From: Arsukibacterium indicum
GTDB lineage: Bacteria > Pseudomonadota > Gammaproteobacteria > Enterobacterales > Alteromonadaceae
Assembly (NCBI RefSeq): GCF_019100565.1
Contig: NZ_JAHRID010000001.1
Location: forward strand, 682,001-746,000
Length of the DNA: 64,000 nt
Direction: 5' to 3'
Shown: one piece after another, positions 17,836-26,253 of the stretch
How the letters are laid out: each line of letters opens with the position of its first letter
How positions within the stretch are numbered: the stretch's first letter is position 1
Notes under the pieces: generated by a model
Databases searched by the model: none
The model's input: only the letters and a program-made list of their open reading frames with translations
What the model was told of the DNA's origin: nothing
Program-made: the position numbers and the translations under genes

Positions 17836-18773
17836 TGCCGGCGGTCTTACCCGGTCTGGTGTATCACCCGTGCTACAGTGCGCTTAGCCTGCCTGAGCGG
17901 CATCGCTACCCGATTGCCAAATATCAGGCACTTTATCAGGCATTGCTTGCTTCGGGCATAACCCCCGACGCTTTCAGCACCCCGCAACCAATTGCTGCTA
18001 CCGAACTTAATTGCATCCACAACAGTGATTATATCGACAGTATCTGCAATGGTACTATTCCCCCCCAGGCAATGCGCCGGATAGGTTTTCCTTGGTCACA
18101 GACGCTGGTCGAACGTTCCCTGGTATCCGTAGCCGGCACCCGTCTTTGTGCGGAGTTAGCCCTGCAGCGCGGTATTGGTCTACATCTGAGTGGCGGCTAT
18201 CACCATGCCAGACATGCAGAGGGCGCCGGCTTTTGTGTCTTCAATGATTTAGCATTTGCAGCCCGCAGCATGTTGGCCCGCGGCCTGGCTAAAATTCTGA
18301 TTTTTGATCTGGATGTGCATCAGGGCGATGGCACGGCCGGCATTTTCAGCGACGATCCCGCTGTTATTACTGCCTCTGTCCATTGCGAGAAAAACTTTCC
18401 AGCCCGTAAAATCGGCTCAGATTGGGATATTGGTCTGGCCAAACAGTGTGCTGATGCTGAATACTTAGAAGCGGTGCACCAAAGCCTGGAAAGCTTACTC
18501 AACTGGCATCAGCCTGAACTGGTCCTCTACGATGCCGGTGTAGATATACACCAGCAAGATGAATTAGGATTACTACAAATCTCAACCAGCGCGCTATATC
18601 AGCGGGACCTGCTGGTACTTAATGCTTGCCGCAGCAGGGATATTCCGGTGGCTGCAGTCATTGGCGGCGGTTACCAGCGGGATGTTGCCGCCTTGACCCA
18701 ACTGCATTTACAATTGTTTAAGGCGGCATTTACGGTTTCTGGTTTACCGTTCGGGGCCGAAATAAAAACCTAA
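17835..18773 (+). CDS. Histone deacetylase family protein (acetylpolyamine/acetoin-type deacetylase, 312 aa)
   Basis: Zinc-dependent amide hydrolase of the arginase/deacetylase fold. The catalytic His pair is in GGYHHARHAEGAGFCVFND (about residues 121-139), and the zinc ligands are in DLDVHQGDGT (near 160) and in YDAGVDIHQQDELG (near 233). The glycine-rich GGGYQRD near the C-terminus is also conserved. It is the last gene of the dinG operon, and its 3' end overlaps the convergent tryptophan dioxygenase gene by 30 bases. The substrate is probably an acetylated small molecule or protein lysine. Confidence 0.93.
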   Translation: MPAVLPGLVYHPCYSALSLPERHRYPIAKYQALYQALLASGITPDAFSTPQPIAATELNCIHNSDYIDSICNGTIPPQAMRRIGFPWSQTLVERSLVSVAGTRLCAELALQRGIGLHLSGGYHHARHAEGAGFCVFNDLAFAARSMLARGLAKILIFDLDVHQGDGTAGIFSDDPAVITASVHCEKNFPARKIGSDWDIGLAKQCADAEYLEAVHQSLESLLNWHQPELVLYDAGVDIHQQDELGLLQISTSALYQRDLLVLNACRSRDIPVAAVIGGGYQRDVAALTQLHLQLFKAAFTVSGLPFGAEIKT

Positions 18774-19841
18774 TTTACGTTTAACTTGCTCTGGTAATAC
18801 CGGCAAGTCAGATTTTGGCAGTAAAAAAGTGGCCATGTTAAATAAATCGGTAAAAATTCGGTTTTTTTCCGTCGTCCGCTTTAAGTAATCATGGCCGGAT
18901 GAACCACCGGTTCCTATTTTGGTTCCAAGCATCCGCTGTACCATCATCGCATGCTTGTACCGCCAGATTGTCAGATTCTCATCTATTTCAGTCAGACAAG
19001 TAAGCAGCTGAAACGGTAAATTAAACACCGGCTCTTCCTGATACAGGCTGATAAACAACGCCGATAACATGGCACGCTGGCTTAACCGGAAACTGCCCTG
19101 CTGCTGCAACTCCTGATATTTTTCTGCATGTAAAAGGGCCGCAAACTTAGCCCGGGTCCGCTCAATCTCTGCCAACTGTAACTCACGCTCGGGCTCGGCA
19201 ATCTGCTCGATGCCGGCTACGGTACGGGCATCTTCATTCAGCATTTGCTCGGTAGCATTTTGGTACATTTGCCAGAAGCTGAAATCATCAAGTTGTAAAA
19301 ACGGCATCCGCTCCAGCCATTTTTCAATTCGCTCAAACAAACTGGGTTCGGTTTCCAGCCCTTCCAGAAAAATACGGTCTTTCTCATTTAAACGGCTGTA
19401 AAACGAGTTTTTATCAAAATCGATCCGGTACTCACTTTTCAGGCCCAGACCTATTTCCAGCATTTTGAACTGGACACTCTGAAAGCCAGACGCCGGCACC
19501 AGATAATCGCGGAACGACATAAAATCCTGCGGCGTCATGGTTTCCATTACCGCAATTTGCTGATTAAGCAGTTGCTGGATACTGATGACTCTTTTCAGCT
19601 TATGAACAATGCCGGTTAACTGCTGGTCTTTAACCTCGGCTTCTGCAAATACCGCCATTACGGCTTTTAATTCGTGCAGAATTTGTTTGAACCACAGTTC
19701 GTAAACCTGGTGCACCACAATAAACAAGGTTTCATCATGTGCTTCATTAGCATAACGGGCGCTTTCAGGTGCCTGGGCAGTGAGTATTTTATCCAGCTGC
19801 AGATAATCACCGTAGTAACAGGGGGTGGTATTTTTTTGCAT
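18744..19841 (-). CDS. Tryptophan 2,3-dioxygenase family protein (365 aa)
   Basis: Haem enzyme that opens the indole ring of L-tryptophan to N-formylkynurenine, the first kynurenine-pathway step. The substrate-side motif VHQVYELWFKQILHEL lies near residues 38-53, and the haem-binding His is in RYKHAMMVQRMLG with the following KIGTGGSSGHDYL loop. At 365 residues it is longer than the compact bacterial KynA (about 280) and closer to the eukaryote-like members. No other kynurenine genes are nearby. The 3' end overlaps the HDAC gene on the opposite strand. Confidence 0.9.
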   Translation of the reverse strand: MQKNTTPCYYGDYLQLDKILTAQAPESARYANEAHDETLFIVVHQVYELWFKQILHELKAVMAVFAEAEVKDQQLTGIVHKLKRVISIQQLLNQQIAVMETMTPQDFMSFRDYLVPASGFQSVQFKMLEIGLGLKSEYRIDFDKNSFYSRLNEKDRIFLEGLETEPSLFERIEKWLERMPFLQLDDFSFWQMYQNATEQMLNEDARTVAGIEQIAEPERELQLAEIERTRAKFAALLHAEKYQELQQQGSFRLSQRAMLSALFISLYQEEPVFNLPFQLLTCLTEIDENLTIWRYKHAMMVQRMLGTKIGTGGSSGHDYLKRTTEKNRIFTDLFNMATFLLPKSDLPVLPEQVKRKLGFYFGPER

Positions 19842-19968
19842 CGCAAGGTTCCACTAATTCTGACCCGGGCATTGTAACAGTCCGCTTAGTTAACTCAATC
19901 TTTCTATGGCCTTTTGCCGCCAAGCTGATTATGCTGATTAGTAACCCCCTAAAACTAACGAGGCAATA

Positions 19969-20229
19969 ATGAAACTTGACGATGACATTCATAATTATTA
20001 TGAAAAACTGTTACTGGATCATATCGTTGAATTAGAGCTCGACAATAGCAAAGACAGCGAGTACCTGGCTGATTTATGTTGTATATCACTTAATTTGTTG
20101 CCACCACGCTACATTCGTTACGAGGTAGATATGTCGTTTTACCTGCCACAGAGCGAACGTTTTGAAATGCAGATGAAAGTGAAAGAAGCAGTTAGCCGGG
20201 CCAGACAATTTCTGGATGAAAATAAGTGA
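19969..20229 (+). CDS. ComFB-like protein (86 aa)
   Basis: Small cytoplasmic protein of the late competence protein ComFB family. The core [17 protein letters not shown] and the later [22 protein letters not shown] follow the family pattern of a helix beginning NY-E-L and a cysteine-containing stretch ending in LPP-Y. ComFB-domain proteins in cyanobacteria and Bacillus have been described as cyclic dinucleotide receptors; whether this one binds any is unknown. A GAGG site precedes the ATG. It overlaps the GTG start of ybaM by four bases and is therefore translationally coupled. Confidence 0.75.
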   Translation: MKLDDDIHNYYEKLLLDHIVELELDNSKDSEYLADLCCISLNLLPPRYIRYEVDMSFYLPQSERFEMQMKVKEAVSRARQFLDENK

Positions 20230-20444
20230 GCAGTGATTCTACAGTCGGTCAGAGCGAAAACAGCGGCCTGGCGAATGCGCCGGTCCATATCAAACTGGCC
20301 GTAGATTTAATTATGTTGCTGGAGCAACAACAGATCGCTGACAGCGATATTATGGCAGCGTTAGAAATTGTGGTGGCAGATTATCGTAAAAAGCTTGGAG
20401 TGGGTGGCAACTCCACCAGCCACATCCCGGCACCTGCATCATAA
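20226..20444 (+). CDS. ybaM: YbaM family protein (DUF2496, 72 aa) with a 3' end antisense to ffs
   Basis: Small helical protein; the core [20 protein letters not shown]...[13 protein letters not shown] matches YbaM, whose function is unknown. The start is a GTG that overlaps the comFB stop. The last 15 residues ([15 protein letters not shown]) exceed the usual YbaM end and are encoded by the antisense of the 4.5S RNA gene (20402-20444), so this tail is likely a by-product of gene overlap. In E. coli ybaM follows priC, as it nearly does here. Confidence 0.85.
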   Translation: MSSDSTVGQSENSGLANAPVHIKLAVDLIMLLEQQQIADSDIMAALEIVVADYRKKLGVGGNSTSHIPAPAS

Positions 20445-20515
20445 GCTGTGGCTGCTTCCTTCCGGACCTGACCAGGTTAACCTACTAGCATTGCGAGAGG
20501 ACCAATGGAGTTACC
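20402..20515 (-). ncRNA. ffs: 4.5S RNA of the signal recognition particle
   Basis: The minus strand carries the universally conserved SRP domain IV: GGTCAGGTCCGGAAGGAAGC, with the GGAA tetraloop and the asymmetric internal loop, closely followed by GTGCCGGGATG as in E. coli. The ends pair (GGTAACTCCA with TGGAGTTGCC), giving about 114 nt, the size of E. coli 4.5S RNA. It binds Ffh and targets ribosomes to the membrane. The 3' 43 bases overlap the convergent ybaM frame. A short T-run lies just beyond the 3' end (AAGCTTTTT). Confidence 0.96.
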
Positions 20516-20555
20516 ATTGACTGCCTGAGAGGGTACACCAATCCTGCAGGCCCGC

Positions 20556-20584
20556 ATTATGCGCAATGGCCTGCCAGGTTTCAA
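20556..20584 (-). promoter_or_regulatory. ffs promoter
   Basis: A -35 element TTGAAA (20579-20584) and a -10 element CATAAT (20556-20561) with an ideal 17-base spacer lie upstream of the 4.5S RNA. A GC-rich discriminator (GCGGGCC), typical of stable-RNA promoters, follows. The transcript would carry a 5' leader of about 30 bases, presumably removed by RNase P. Confidence 0.8.
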
Positions 20585-20680
20585 GTGATTTAGCCGCAAC
20601 GGCGTTTTACTGCTTAAACTTTAACCGCTGTGAATAACTGACAGTAAGTCGCCGATTAGTATGTCGCCTGAGCAAGGTGT

Positions 20681-21568
20681 TTATAAGTCTGCATTCTGCA
20701 GCAACGCCAGATATTTCTGGGCAACCACACGTAAACGCTGGTGATTAGCCGGCCCCAGACGAATAACCTGTTTTTCAAGATCGCTCAGCGCTTCCACTTG
20801 TGGATCAGCGTAGGTATATGCCACAGACTTACGAACCAGAGTTGTGTCTGCGTTTACAGGCTCAATAGCTAAAAACTGCTGTAAGGCCTGTTGTAACCTT
20901 TGATTAAAGCTCAGTTCTGGATACCCCAGCTCACCAAATGCCTGCTCAAATAGCGGTTGATATTGCTTTAAAAGGCCAACTATTTGCGCTGGCTCGGCGT
21001 TTTCCAGTAGCCGGATGTAAGGCTCGTACCGTTGATATCCGGAAGGGTCCAGTTGATAGGTTTGATTATCTTCTGCCGGAATTGCCACAAATGGCTGGTC
21101 CAGTGGCTTAACAACCGGGTGTTTGGCAACCAGTTGCCTCTGCGCCAGATTATCCACCGTTACCACCAGATTACGGATCATCTGCTCGGTATTAATCAAA
21201 CCAGCTAACCCCGGCTGCCAGTTTAGCTTCAGTACTTCCTGCTTTAACACCGGGTCAGAATTCTCTAACGCTGGCAATGGCTCCGGCGCAGGTTCAGGCA
21301 ACGTTACCTCAGGCTCTGTCTCTGCAGGTTCTGTAACTGAGTCAGTTTCAGCTGCCATTTCTGCTGCAGGTTCTTGCAGCGCAGGCGGGACAGGTTGCTC
21401 ATCAATAATTTCTACCCGCGCTGGTACCGGGTTTTCGCCGACAGAGTCTGGATCTGGCTCGCTGGCTGGTTTAACCAGCAGCCACAATGCCAGCAATATA
21501 ACAATAACGACTGCTGCAATACCTGCATAGTAAAGCTGTTGTCCGCTACCAGATGGTTGCGCGGTCAT
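20681..21568 (-). CDS. DUF3014 family membrane-anchored protein (295 aa)
   Basis: One transmembrane helix near residues 12-31 is followed by an acidic, proline-rich linker (about 35-105, many PEPE/EPAE runs) and a globular domain (about 110-295). The domain contains LNWQPGLAGLINTEQMIRNL and VAIPAEDNQTYQLD, which I associate with DUF3014. Orientation is probably periplasmic. Function is unknown. It is transcribed divergently from the patatin gene with an 81-base gap. Confidence 0.8.
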   Translation of the reverse strand: MTAQPSGSGQQLYYAGIAAVVIVILLALWLLVKPASEPDPDSVGENPVPARVEIIDEQPVPPALQEPAAEMAAETDSVTEPAETEPEVTLPEPAPEPLPALENSDPVLKQEVLKLNWQPGLAGLINTEQMIRNLVVTVDNLAQRQLVAKHPVVKPLDQPFVAIPAEDNQTYQLDPSGYQRYEPYIRLLENAEPAQIVGLLKQYQPLFEQAFGELGYPELSFNQRLQQALQQFLAIEPVNADTTLVRKSVAYTYADPQVEALSDLEKQVIRLGPANHQRLRVVAQKYLALLQNADL

Positions 21569-21649
21569 AAGTGTCTCCTTGTTAGTGGCTTAGATATACT
21601 GCAATATAGCAACAGAGAGCGCAACATTGCAGAAAAGTTCAATATAACT

Positions 21650-22798
21650 ATGGTACGACAACGACCGCTTGACGGAAAAAAAACCGCCTTGTTATTAACC
21701 GGAGGCGGCGCACGTGCGGCCTATCAGGTTGGGGTGCTTAAAGCAATCGCCCAGCACTATCCCAGAACCAGTCCGGCGCCTTTTGATATTATCAGCGGTA
21801 CATCGGCTGGCGCTATTAATGGTGCAGGTATCGCCTGTTATGCATCATGTTTTCACCTGGGTGTTAAAAAAATTGAATCTGTCTGGCGGCATTTTCACAC
21901 CAATCAGGTGTATTACTCTGACTATCCGAGGGTATTCTGGCATTTACTGCAAAACGTATTTGGTGCTTTTCAGGCAGATTATGCCAATAAAAAGCCAGTA
22001 AGTGTGTTCGATAACAAGCCGCTGAAACAATTACTGGGCCGGATCCTCGATTTACAACGGATTGACCGTAATATTATGGGGGGCTATCTGTCCAGCTTTT
22101 CGGTTACCTCATCGTGTTACAACAACGGCGATTCCATTACTTTTTTCCAGTCAGATCATGCGGAAGAATGGCGCCGGGCAAAGCGTTGCGGTCAGCGGAC
22201 CCTGCTGGGCGTGCATCATTTAATGGCCTCTGCTGCCATTCCAATTATCTTCCCGTCGGTACGGATCCATCAGCAATATTTTGGTGATGGTTCTGTTAAT
22301 CAGTTAGCACCGTTAAGTGCGCCCATTCATCTGGGCGCTGACAAAATTCTTATAATTGGCGTTGAAGACCCGCGTAAAGAAGAAATCAGCCGGCGCAACC
22401 TGCATCATCCTGATCTCGCTACCGTCGCAGGCCATTTGCTGGATACCATCTTTACCGATACGCTAAACTCTGATTTGGAACGGATGGAACGGGTCAACAA
22501 AACGGTTGAAACTCTACGTGCAAATAACATCGAAACTGAACTGAAGCCAGTGCAAAGCATGCTGATAAATCCCAGTCAGAACTTTAATTTGCTGGCCAGC
22601 GAATACTATTTGTGTTTACCACTAGCCGTTCGCACTTTGCTGCGAGGTCTTGGGATCCGTCAGCATTCCGATTCAAGCCTGGCCAGTTATTTACTGTTTG
22701 AACAGAAATACACCCGCCGCTTAATTGAGCTGGGTTTTGACGACGGCTGTAAGCAAATGGATAAGATAGTGCAGTTCCTTGCCGCAGACAACGATTAG
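21650..22798 (+). CDS. Patatin-like phospholipase (382 aa)
   Basis: Serine lipid acyl hydrolase with a Ser-Asp dyad. The oxyanion motif LTGGGARAAYQVG is near the N-terminus (about residues 16-28), the nucleophile elbow GTSAGA near 53, and the catalytic Asp in FGDGSVNQ near 219. The frame is open further upstream into the antisense of the DUF3014 gene, but that part lacks patatin features; the ATG at 21650 (MVRQRPLDG) places the oxyanion loop at the normal distance. No signal peptide, so probably cytoplasmic or membrane-associated. Confidence 0.9.
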   Translation: MVRQRPLDGKKTALLLTGGGARAAYQVGVLKAIAQHYPRTSPAPFDIISGTSAGAINGAGIACYASCFHLGVKKIESVWRHFHTNQVYYSDYPRVFWHLLQNVFGAFQADYANKKPVSVFDNKPLKQLLGRILDLQRIDRNIMGGYLSSFSVTSSCYNNGDSITFFQSDHAEEWRRAKRCGQRTLLGVHHLMASAAIPIIFPSVRIHQQYFGDGSVNQLAPLSAPIHLGADKILIIGVEDPRKEEISRRNLHHPDLATVAGHLLDTIFTDTLNSDLERMERVNKTVETLRANNIETELKPVQSMLINPSQNFNLLASEYYLCLPLAVRTLLRGLGIRQHSDSSLASYLLFEQKYTRRLIELGFDDGCKQMDKIVQFLAADND

Positions 22799-22861
22799 CA
22801 CGCCGTCAATAGCTTGACTCAACAACGAAGCATACAATTAAAACACTGATTTTATTAACAA

Positions 22862-22890
22862 TTAACATTTGGCTTGAATTTTGCTTTATA
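22862..22890 (+). promoter_or_regulatory. Candidate promoter of the diguanylate cyclase gene
   Basis: A -35 element TTAACA (22862-22867) and a -10 element TTTATA (22885-22890) with a 17-base spacer, about 30 bases upstream of the start codon. Prediction from consensus only. Confidence 0.5.
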
Positions 22891-22919
22891 CAGGCATCAC
22901 CGTTTAATAAGGACTGGTA

Positions 22920-23891
22920 ATGGACTGTATAATGACCCGGGAATTAGCACTTGACGTGGCCCCCAGCTATGCGGCACTTAATCGTTGTCAGCAAACCGAC
23001 AGCTTGCCCGATTGCAGCGAACAGACGCTAACCAGCCAACTGCAAACCAGTCTCGATATTCAGCAGCAGCTGGACATTTTTTCAATGTATGTCGGGCGGG
23101 TACTTAATATCAGTGGGATCAGGCTAAATACTGCTTTTGGTGAACATAGTGCCGCCGGCTCGACTAACAGCGCCCATACATACAAAAGCTTGCTGGTGCT
23201 GAATCAGCAATGCCTGGCAGAAGTTCACTATCATAGCAACCAGCCTTTCAGCCCCATGCAGCAGCGGGATCTGCTATTACTTGAAAGCGAGTGGCTGTTT
23301 GCACTACGTAATGCGTTAGTCGTAGCCCGTCTGCAGCAAATGGCGTTAAAAGATCCGCTGACCGCGCTTGGTAACCGCCGCTTTTTCGACGACAGTTTCG
23401 CTAAAGCTATTCAGTTATCACGTCGGCGCCAGCAAACCTGCGCCCTGTTATTACTGGATTTGGATAACTTTAAGCAGCTTAACGACAACTACGGCCATGC
23501 CATGGGCGACGAGTTGCTTGTTGTTGTTGCAGATTGCATGCGCGACGCGTTACGCCAAACCGACAGTCTGTTTCGGTTTGGTGGTGATGAATTTGCGATA
23601 ATATTGGCGGACGAAGACGCTGACAGCGCCGACTTAGTCGCCCGTCGCTTGTTAAAAGCCATTAATCAACACTATAAATGTCAGCAATACGGTATCAGTG
23701 CCAGCGCGGGGTTAGCTTATCTGCAACCAATGCAGTCTGCTGAGCAGCTTTTTGCCACAGCGGATCGCGCGTTGTACGAAGCCAAAGCAGCTGGCAAAGC
23801 AAACTTGCGGCAATCTGCCCGGGAAACACTGAGCGGTACAACCGTTAATTTCGCAACCAGTCAAGCCAGCAATCCGCCTGTAACGTGCTGA
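22920..23891 (+). CDS. Diguanylate cyclase with GGDEF domain (323 aa)
   Basis: Makes cyclic di-GMP from two GTP. The C-terminal GGDEF domain (about residues 142-300) has DPLTALGNRR, LDLDNFKQLNDNYGHAMGD and the intact active site RFGGDEFAII. The inhibitory I-site RQTD lies exactly five residues before GGDEF, so product inhibition is expected. The N-terminal about 140 residues look like a small GAF-type sensor without transmembrane helices, so the protein is cytoplasmic. An AAGGA site supports the ATG at 22920. The 3' end overlaps the convergent tilS gene by 47 bases. Confidence 0.93.
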   Translation: MDCIMTRELALDVAPSYAALNRCQQTDSLPDCSEQTLTSQLQTSLDIQQQLDIFSMYVGRVLNISGIRLNTAFGEHSAAGSTNSAHTYKSLLVLNQQCLAEVHYHSNQPFSPMQQRDLLLLESEWLFALRNALVVARLQQMALKDPLTALGNRRFFDDSFAKAIQLSRRRQQTCALLLLDLDNFKQLNDNYGHAMGDELLVVVADCMRDALRQTDSLFRFGGDEFAIILADEDADSADLVARRLLKAINQHYKCQQYGISASAGLAYLQPMQSAEQLFATADRALYEAKAAGKANLRQSARETLSGTTVNFATSQASNPPVTC

Positions 23892-25161
23892 TTGCAGATG
23901 CATATCCGGCTACCGCGACCAGTTTCTCGTTGTCTAGCAACAACGGTATCTGGCTGCGTTGCCATGGTGGGACCTGCCAGAGTTTAAACCACTGTTTAAG
24001 GGGCTTGTGCTGAACCTGTTCCGCCGGCTTAAATGGCAAGCTTAGCTGGCCAAACACCACTGTTACCTGCCCTCTGGTCATCGCCAGACGCTCTGCCGCT
24101 TGCTCGTGACATACCGCCAGCTCACCAAGCCCGGCTGGTAACTGCAGCTTACTTTGCATTGGCCACGACAACTGGCAGGAAATTGCCGCCTCGCTTTCAC
24201 CTTGCAATTCAGTTGCAGCATGTAACAGGTACAACCGCTTCTGAAAACGTCTTAGCTGGTAACCTGCCAGCACTAACTCGGGCACGGCATCTTCGCGGGC
24301 CTCAATTACCTGTTGTTTTAAAGTTAGCAACCACTGGCTGGAGGGGTTTAACTTAAACTGCGCCAGCCAGCTGCGGATAACTAAATCCTGTTGTAAAGGC
24401 AGGTATTGCTCCAGTGCAGTTAAATTTAGTTGTTTACCATTAGCGCAGTTAAGCAACGCCTGTTCAGTGTAGTGATTGAGCAGTTGCTGATGGTCTGCCA
24501 GATGCTGCATGCTGCGCAGTGTCGTGTCGGTAAAGGCCGGCCAGCGGTTTATAAGTAACGGCGCTACTTCGTTCCGAATGTAATTTCGGTCAAACCGGTT
24601 ATCTCTGTTACTGCTGTCTTCCACCCATTGCAACTGATTTTGCTGGGCAAAAGCCAGAATATGCCGGCGTTCACAATGCAAGAGGGGCCGCAGCAGGCTG
24701 CCGCGGGCAAAAGGCCGTTGCCGGGCCATGCCGCTTAAACCAGATACACCGGCACCCCGTTTTAGCGCCAGCAATAACGTTTCCAGCTGATCGTCAGCAT
24801 GATGACCTGTCAGTAATACGGTATGAGCAGAATCAATATATGGCGCCAGCGCCTGATAGCGGCCATCCCGGGCGGCAGCTTCAACATTGGCAGCTGCGTC
24901 GATATTGATTTTCAGGCTGACAAAATCAATATTGCGTTCCGCACAGGCGTTGGCGCAATGCTCAGCCCAGCGCGGCGCATCGGCACTTAAGCCATGATTA
25001 ACATAAATGGCTTGCAGCTGATACGCTCTGATTTGCCTGACCTGATGCAATAATTCAAGCAACACCATAGAGTCCAGGCCGCCGCTGAGCGCCAGCACCA
25101 CTTTGGTCGCGCCACATTTCTCAAGCATTGCGGCAAGTTCAGTTGCATTAATGATTGCCAT
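23845..25161 (-). CDS. tilS: tRNA(Ile)-lysidine synthase (438 aa)
   Basis: Converts C34 of the CAU-anticodon tRNA-Ile to lysidine. The PP-loop motif ALSGGLDSMVLLELL is near residues 23-37; the N-type ATPase domain continues with VNHGLSADAPRWAEHC and LLTGHHADDQLETLLL, and the C-terminal substrate-binding domains follow. Length agrees with E. coli TilS (about 430). It is the last gene of the lpxB-rnhB-dnaE-accA series, separated from accA by a terminator (25238-25260). Its 3' end overlaps the diguanylate cyclase gene on the other strand. Confidence 0.95.
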   Translation of the reverse strand: MAIINATELAAMLEKCGATKVVLALSGGLDSMVLLELLHQVRQIRAYQLQAIYVNHGLSADAPRWAEHCANACAERNIDFVSLKINIDAAANVEAAARDGRYQALAPYIDSAHTVLLTGHHADDQLETLLLALKRGAGVSGLSGMARQRPFARGSLLRPLLHCERRHILAFAQQNQLQWVEDSSNRDNRFDRNYIRNEVAPLLINRWPAFTDTTLRSMQHLADHQQLLNHYTEQALLNCANGKQLNLTALEQYLPLQQDLVIRSWLAQFKLNPSSQWLLTLKQQVIEAREDAVPELVLAGYQLRRFQKRLYLLHAATELQGESEAAISCQLSWPMQSKLQLPAGLGELAVCHEQAAERLAMTRGQVTVVFGQLSLPFKPAEQVQHKPLKQWFKLWQVPPWQRSQIPLLLDNEKLVAVAGYASAISTLQADCWLDWLRN

Positions 25162-25237
25162 TAAAAGTTACCATACCTCGTAATCTCGCCTGGTTCCCGG
25201 TGGCTGTTCGCCCTGTATGGCTATTATCCGGATAAAA

Positions 25238-25260
25238 AAACCAGCGACAAGCGCTGGTTT
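25238..25260 (-). terminator. Rho-independent terminator after accA
   Basis: A 9-bp stem (AAACCAGCG and CGCTGGTTT) with a 5-base loop, followed by a T-run on the minus strand, lies between accA and tilS. Confidence 0.9.
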
Positions 25261-25279
25261 TCTGATAATGCTTTACAAG

Positions 25280-26236
25280 TCAACAATAGCCAAATGACAT
25301 CAGTCGCTTGTAGCGATTATCCAGCAGGGTTTTCGTATCCAACTGCTGTAACTTCTCCAAATCTTTCAGTAAGGTTTTTTTCAGGGTTTGCGCCATTTGT
25401 TCCGGCGAGCGATGCGCGCCACCCAATGGCTCAGGAATAACCGCATCAATTAAATCAAGCTCTTTCAAACGCTCTGCAGTAATGCCCATCGCATCTGCTG
25501 CCAGCGGCGCTTTTTCTGCACTTTTCCAAAGAATTGAGGCACAGCCCTCCGGTGAAATCACCGAATAGGTACTGAACTGCAGCATGTTAACCTTGTCCCC
25601 AACGCCAATTGCCAGGGCGCCACCTGAGCCGCCCTCACCAATAACAGTACAGATAACCGGCACTTTTAAACCCGCCATTACTTTCAGGTTGCGCGCTATC
25701 GCTTCTGACTGGCCACGTTCCTCCGCACCAATGCCAGGATAGGCCCCTGGTGTATCGATAAAGGTAATGATCGGCATGTTAAAACGCTCGGCCATTTCCA
25801 TCAACCGCAACGCTTTACGGTAGCCTTCCGGGCGTGGCATGCCAAAGTTACGCCGGATTTTCTCCCGGGTATCCCGGCCTTTCTGGTGGCCGATAACCAT
25901 TACGGCATGTTCGCCGATCCGCGCGGTGCCCGCGACAATAGCGTTGTCGTTGGCATAAGTGCGATCACCGGCCAGTTCGTCAAAGTCAGTAAAAATCAGT
26001 TTCAAATAATCCAGGGTATAAGGGCGGCGGGGATGACGGGCCATTTGCGCCACTTGCCAGGCACCCAGCTCAGAGAATATCTTCTTGGTTAAACCCAGAC
26101 TTTTTTCTTTTAGTTTGTTGATCTCTTCTTCTAAACCAAGATCGTAGTCGCCGTTGCGACTGACGTTACGCAATTCGTCTATTTTTGCTTCAAGTTCAGC
26201 AATCGGCTGCTCAAACTCTAAATAATTCAGCATCAT
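25280..26236 (-). CDS. accA: Acetyl-CoA carboxylase carboxyltransferase subunit alpha (318 aa)
   Basis: With AccD it transfers the carboxyl group from biotin to acetyl-CoA, forming malonyl-CoA for fatty-acid synthesis. The N-terminal [18 protein letters not shown] and the crotonase-type core [22 protein letters not shown] and [15 protein letters not shown] are intact, and length equals the E. coli protein (319). It starts 17 bases after dnaE ends. This is the standard dnaE-accA arrangement of gammaproteobacteria. Confidence 0.97.
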   Translation of the reverse strand: MMLNYLEFEQPIAELEAKIDELRNVSRNGDYDLGLEEEINKLKEKSLGLTKKIFSELGAWQVAQMARHPRRPYTLDYLKLIFTDFDELAGDRTYANDNAIVAGTARIGEHAVMVIGHQKGRDTREKIRRNFGMPRPEGYRKALRLMEMAERFNMPIITFIDTPGAYPGIGAEERGQSEAIARNLKVMAGLKVPVICTVIGEGGSGGALAIGVGDKVNMLQFSTYSVISPEGCASILWKSAEKAPLAADAMGITAERLKELDLIDAVIPEPLGGAHRSPEQMAQTLKKTLLKDLEKLQQLDTKTLLDNRYKRLMSFGYC

Positions 26237-26253
26237 CGACTATCACTACCTAA

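Noticed and set aside
21374-21649. 92-residue N-terminal extension of the patatin gene
   Set aside because: It is antisense to the DUF3014 gene, has no lipase features, and the ATG at 21650 gives the normal spacing to the oxyanion motif.
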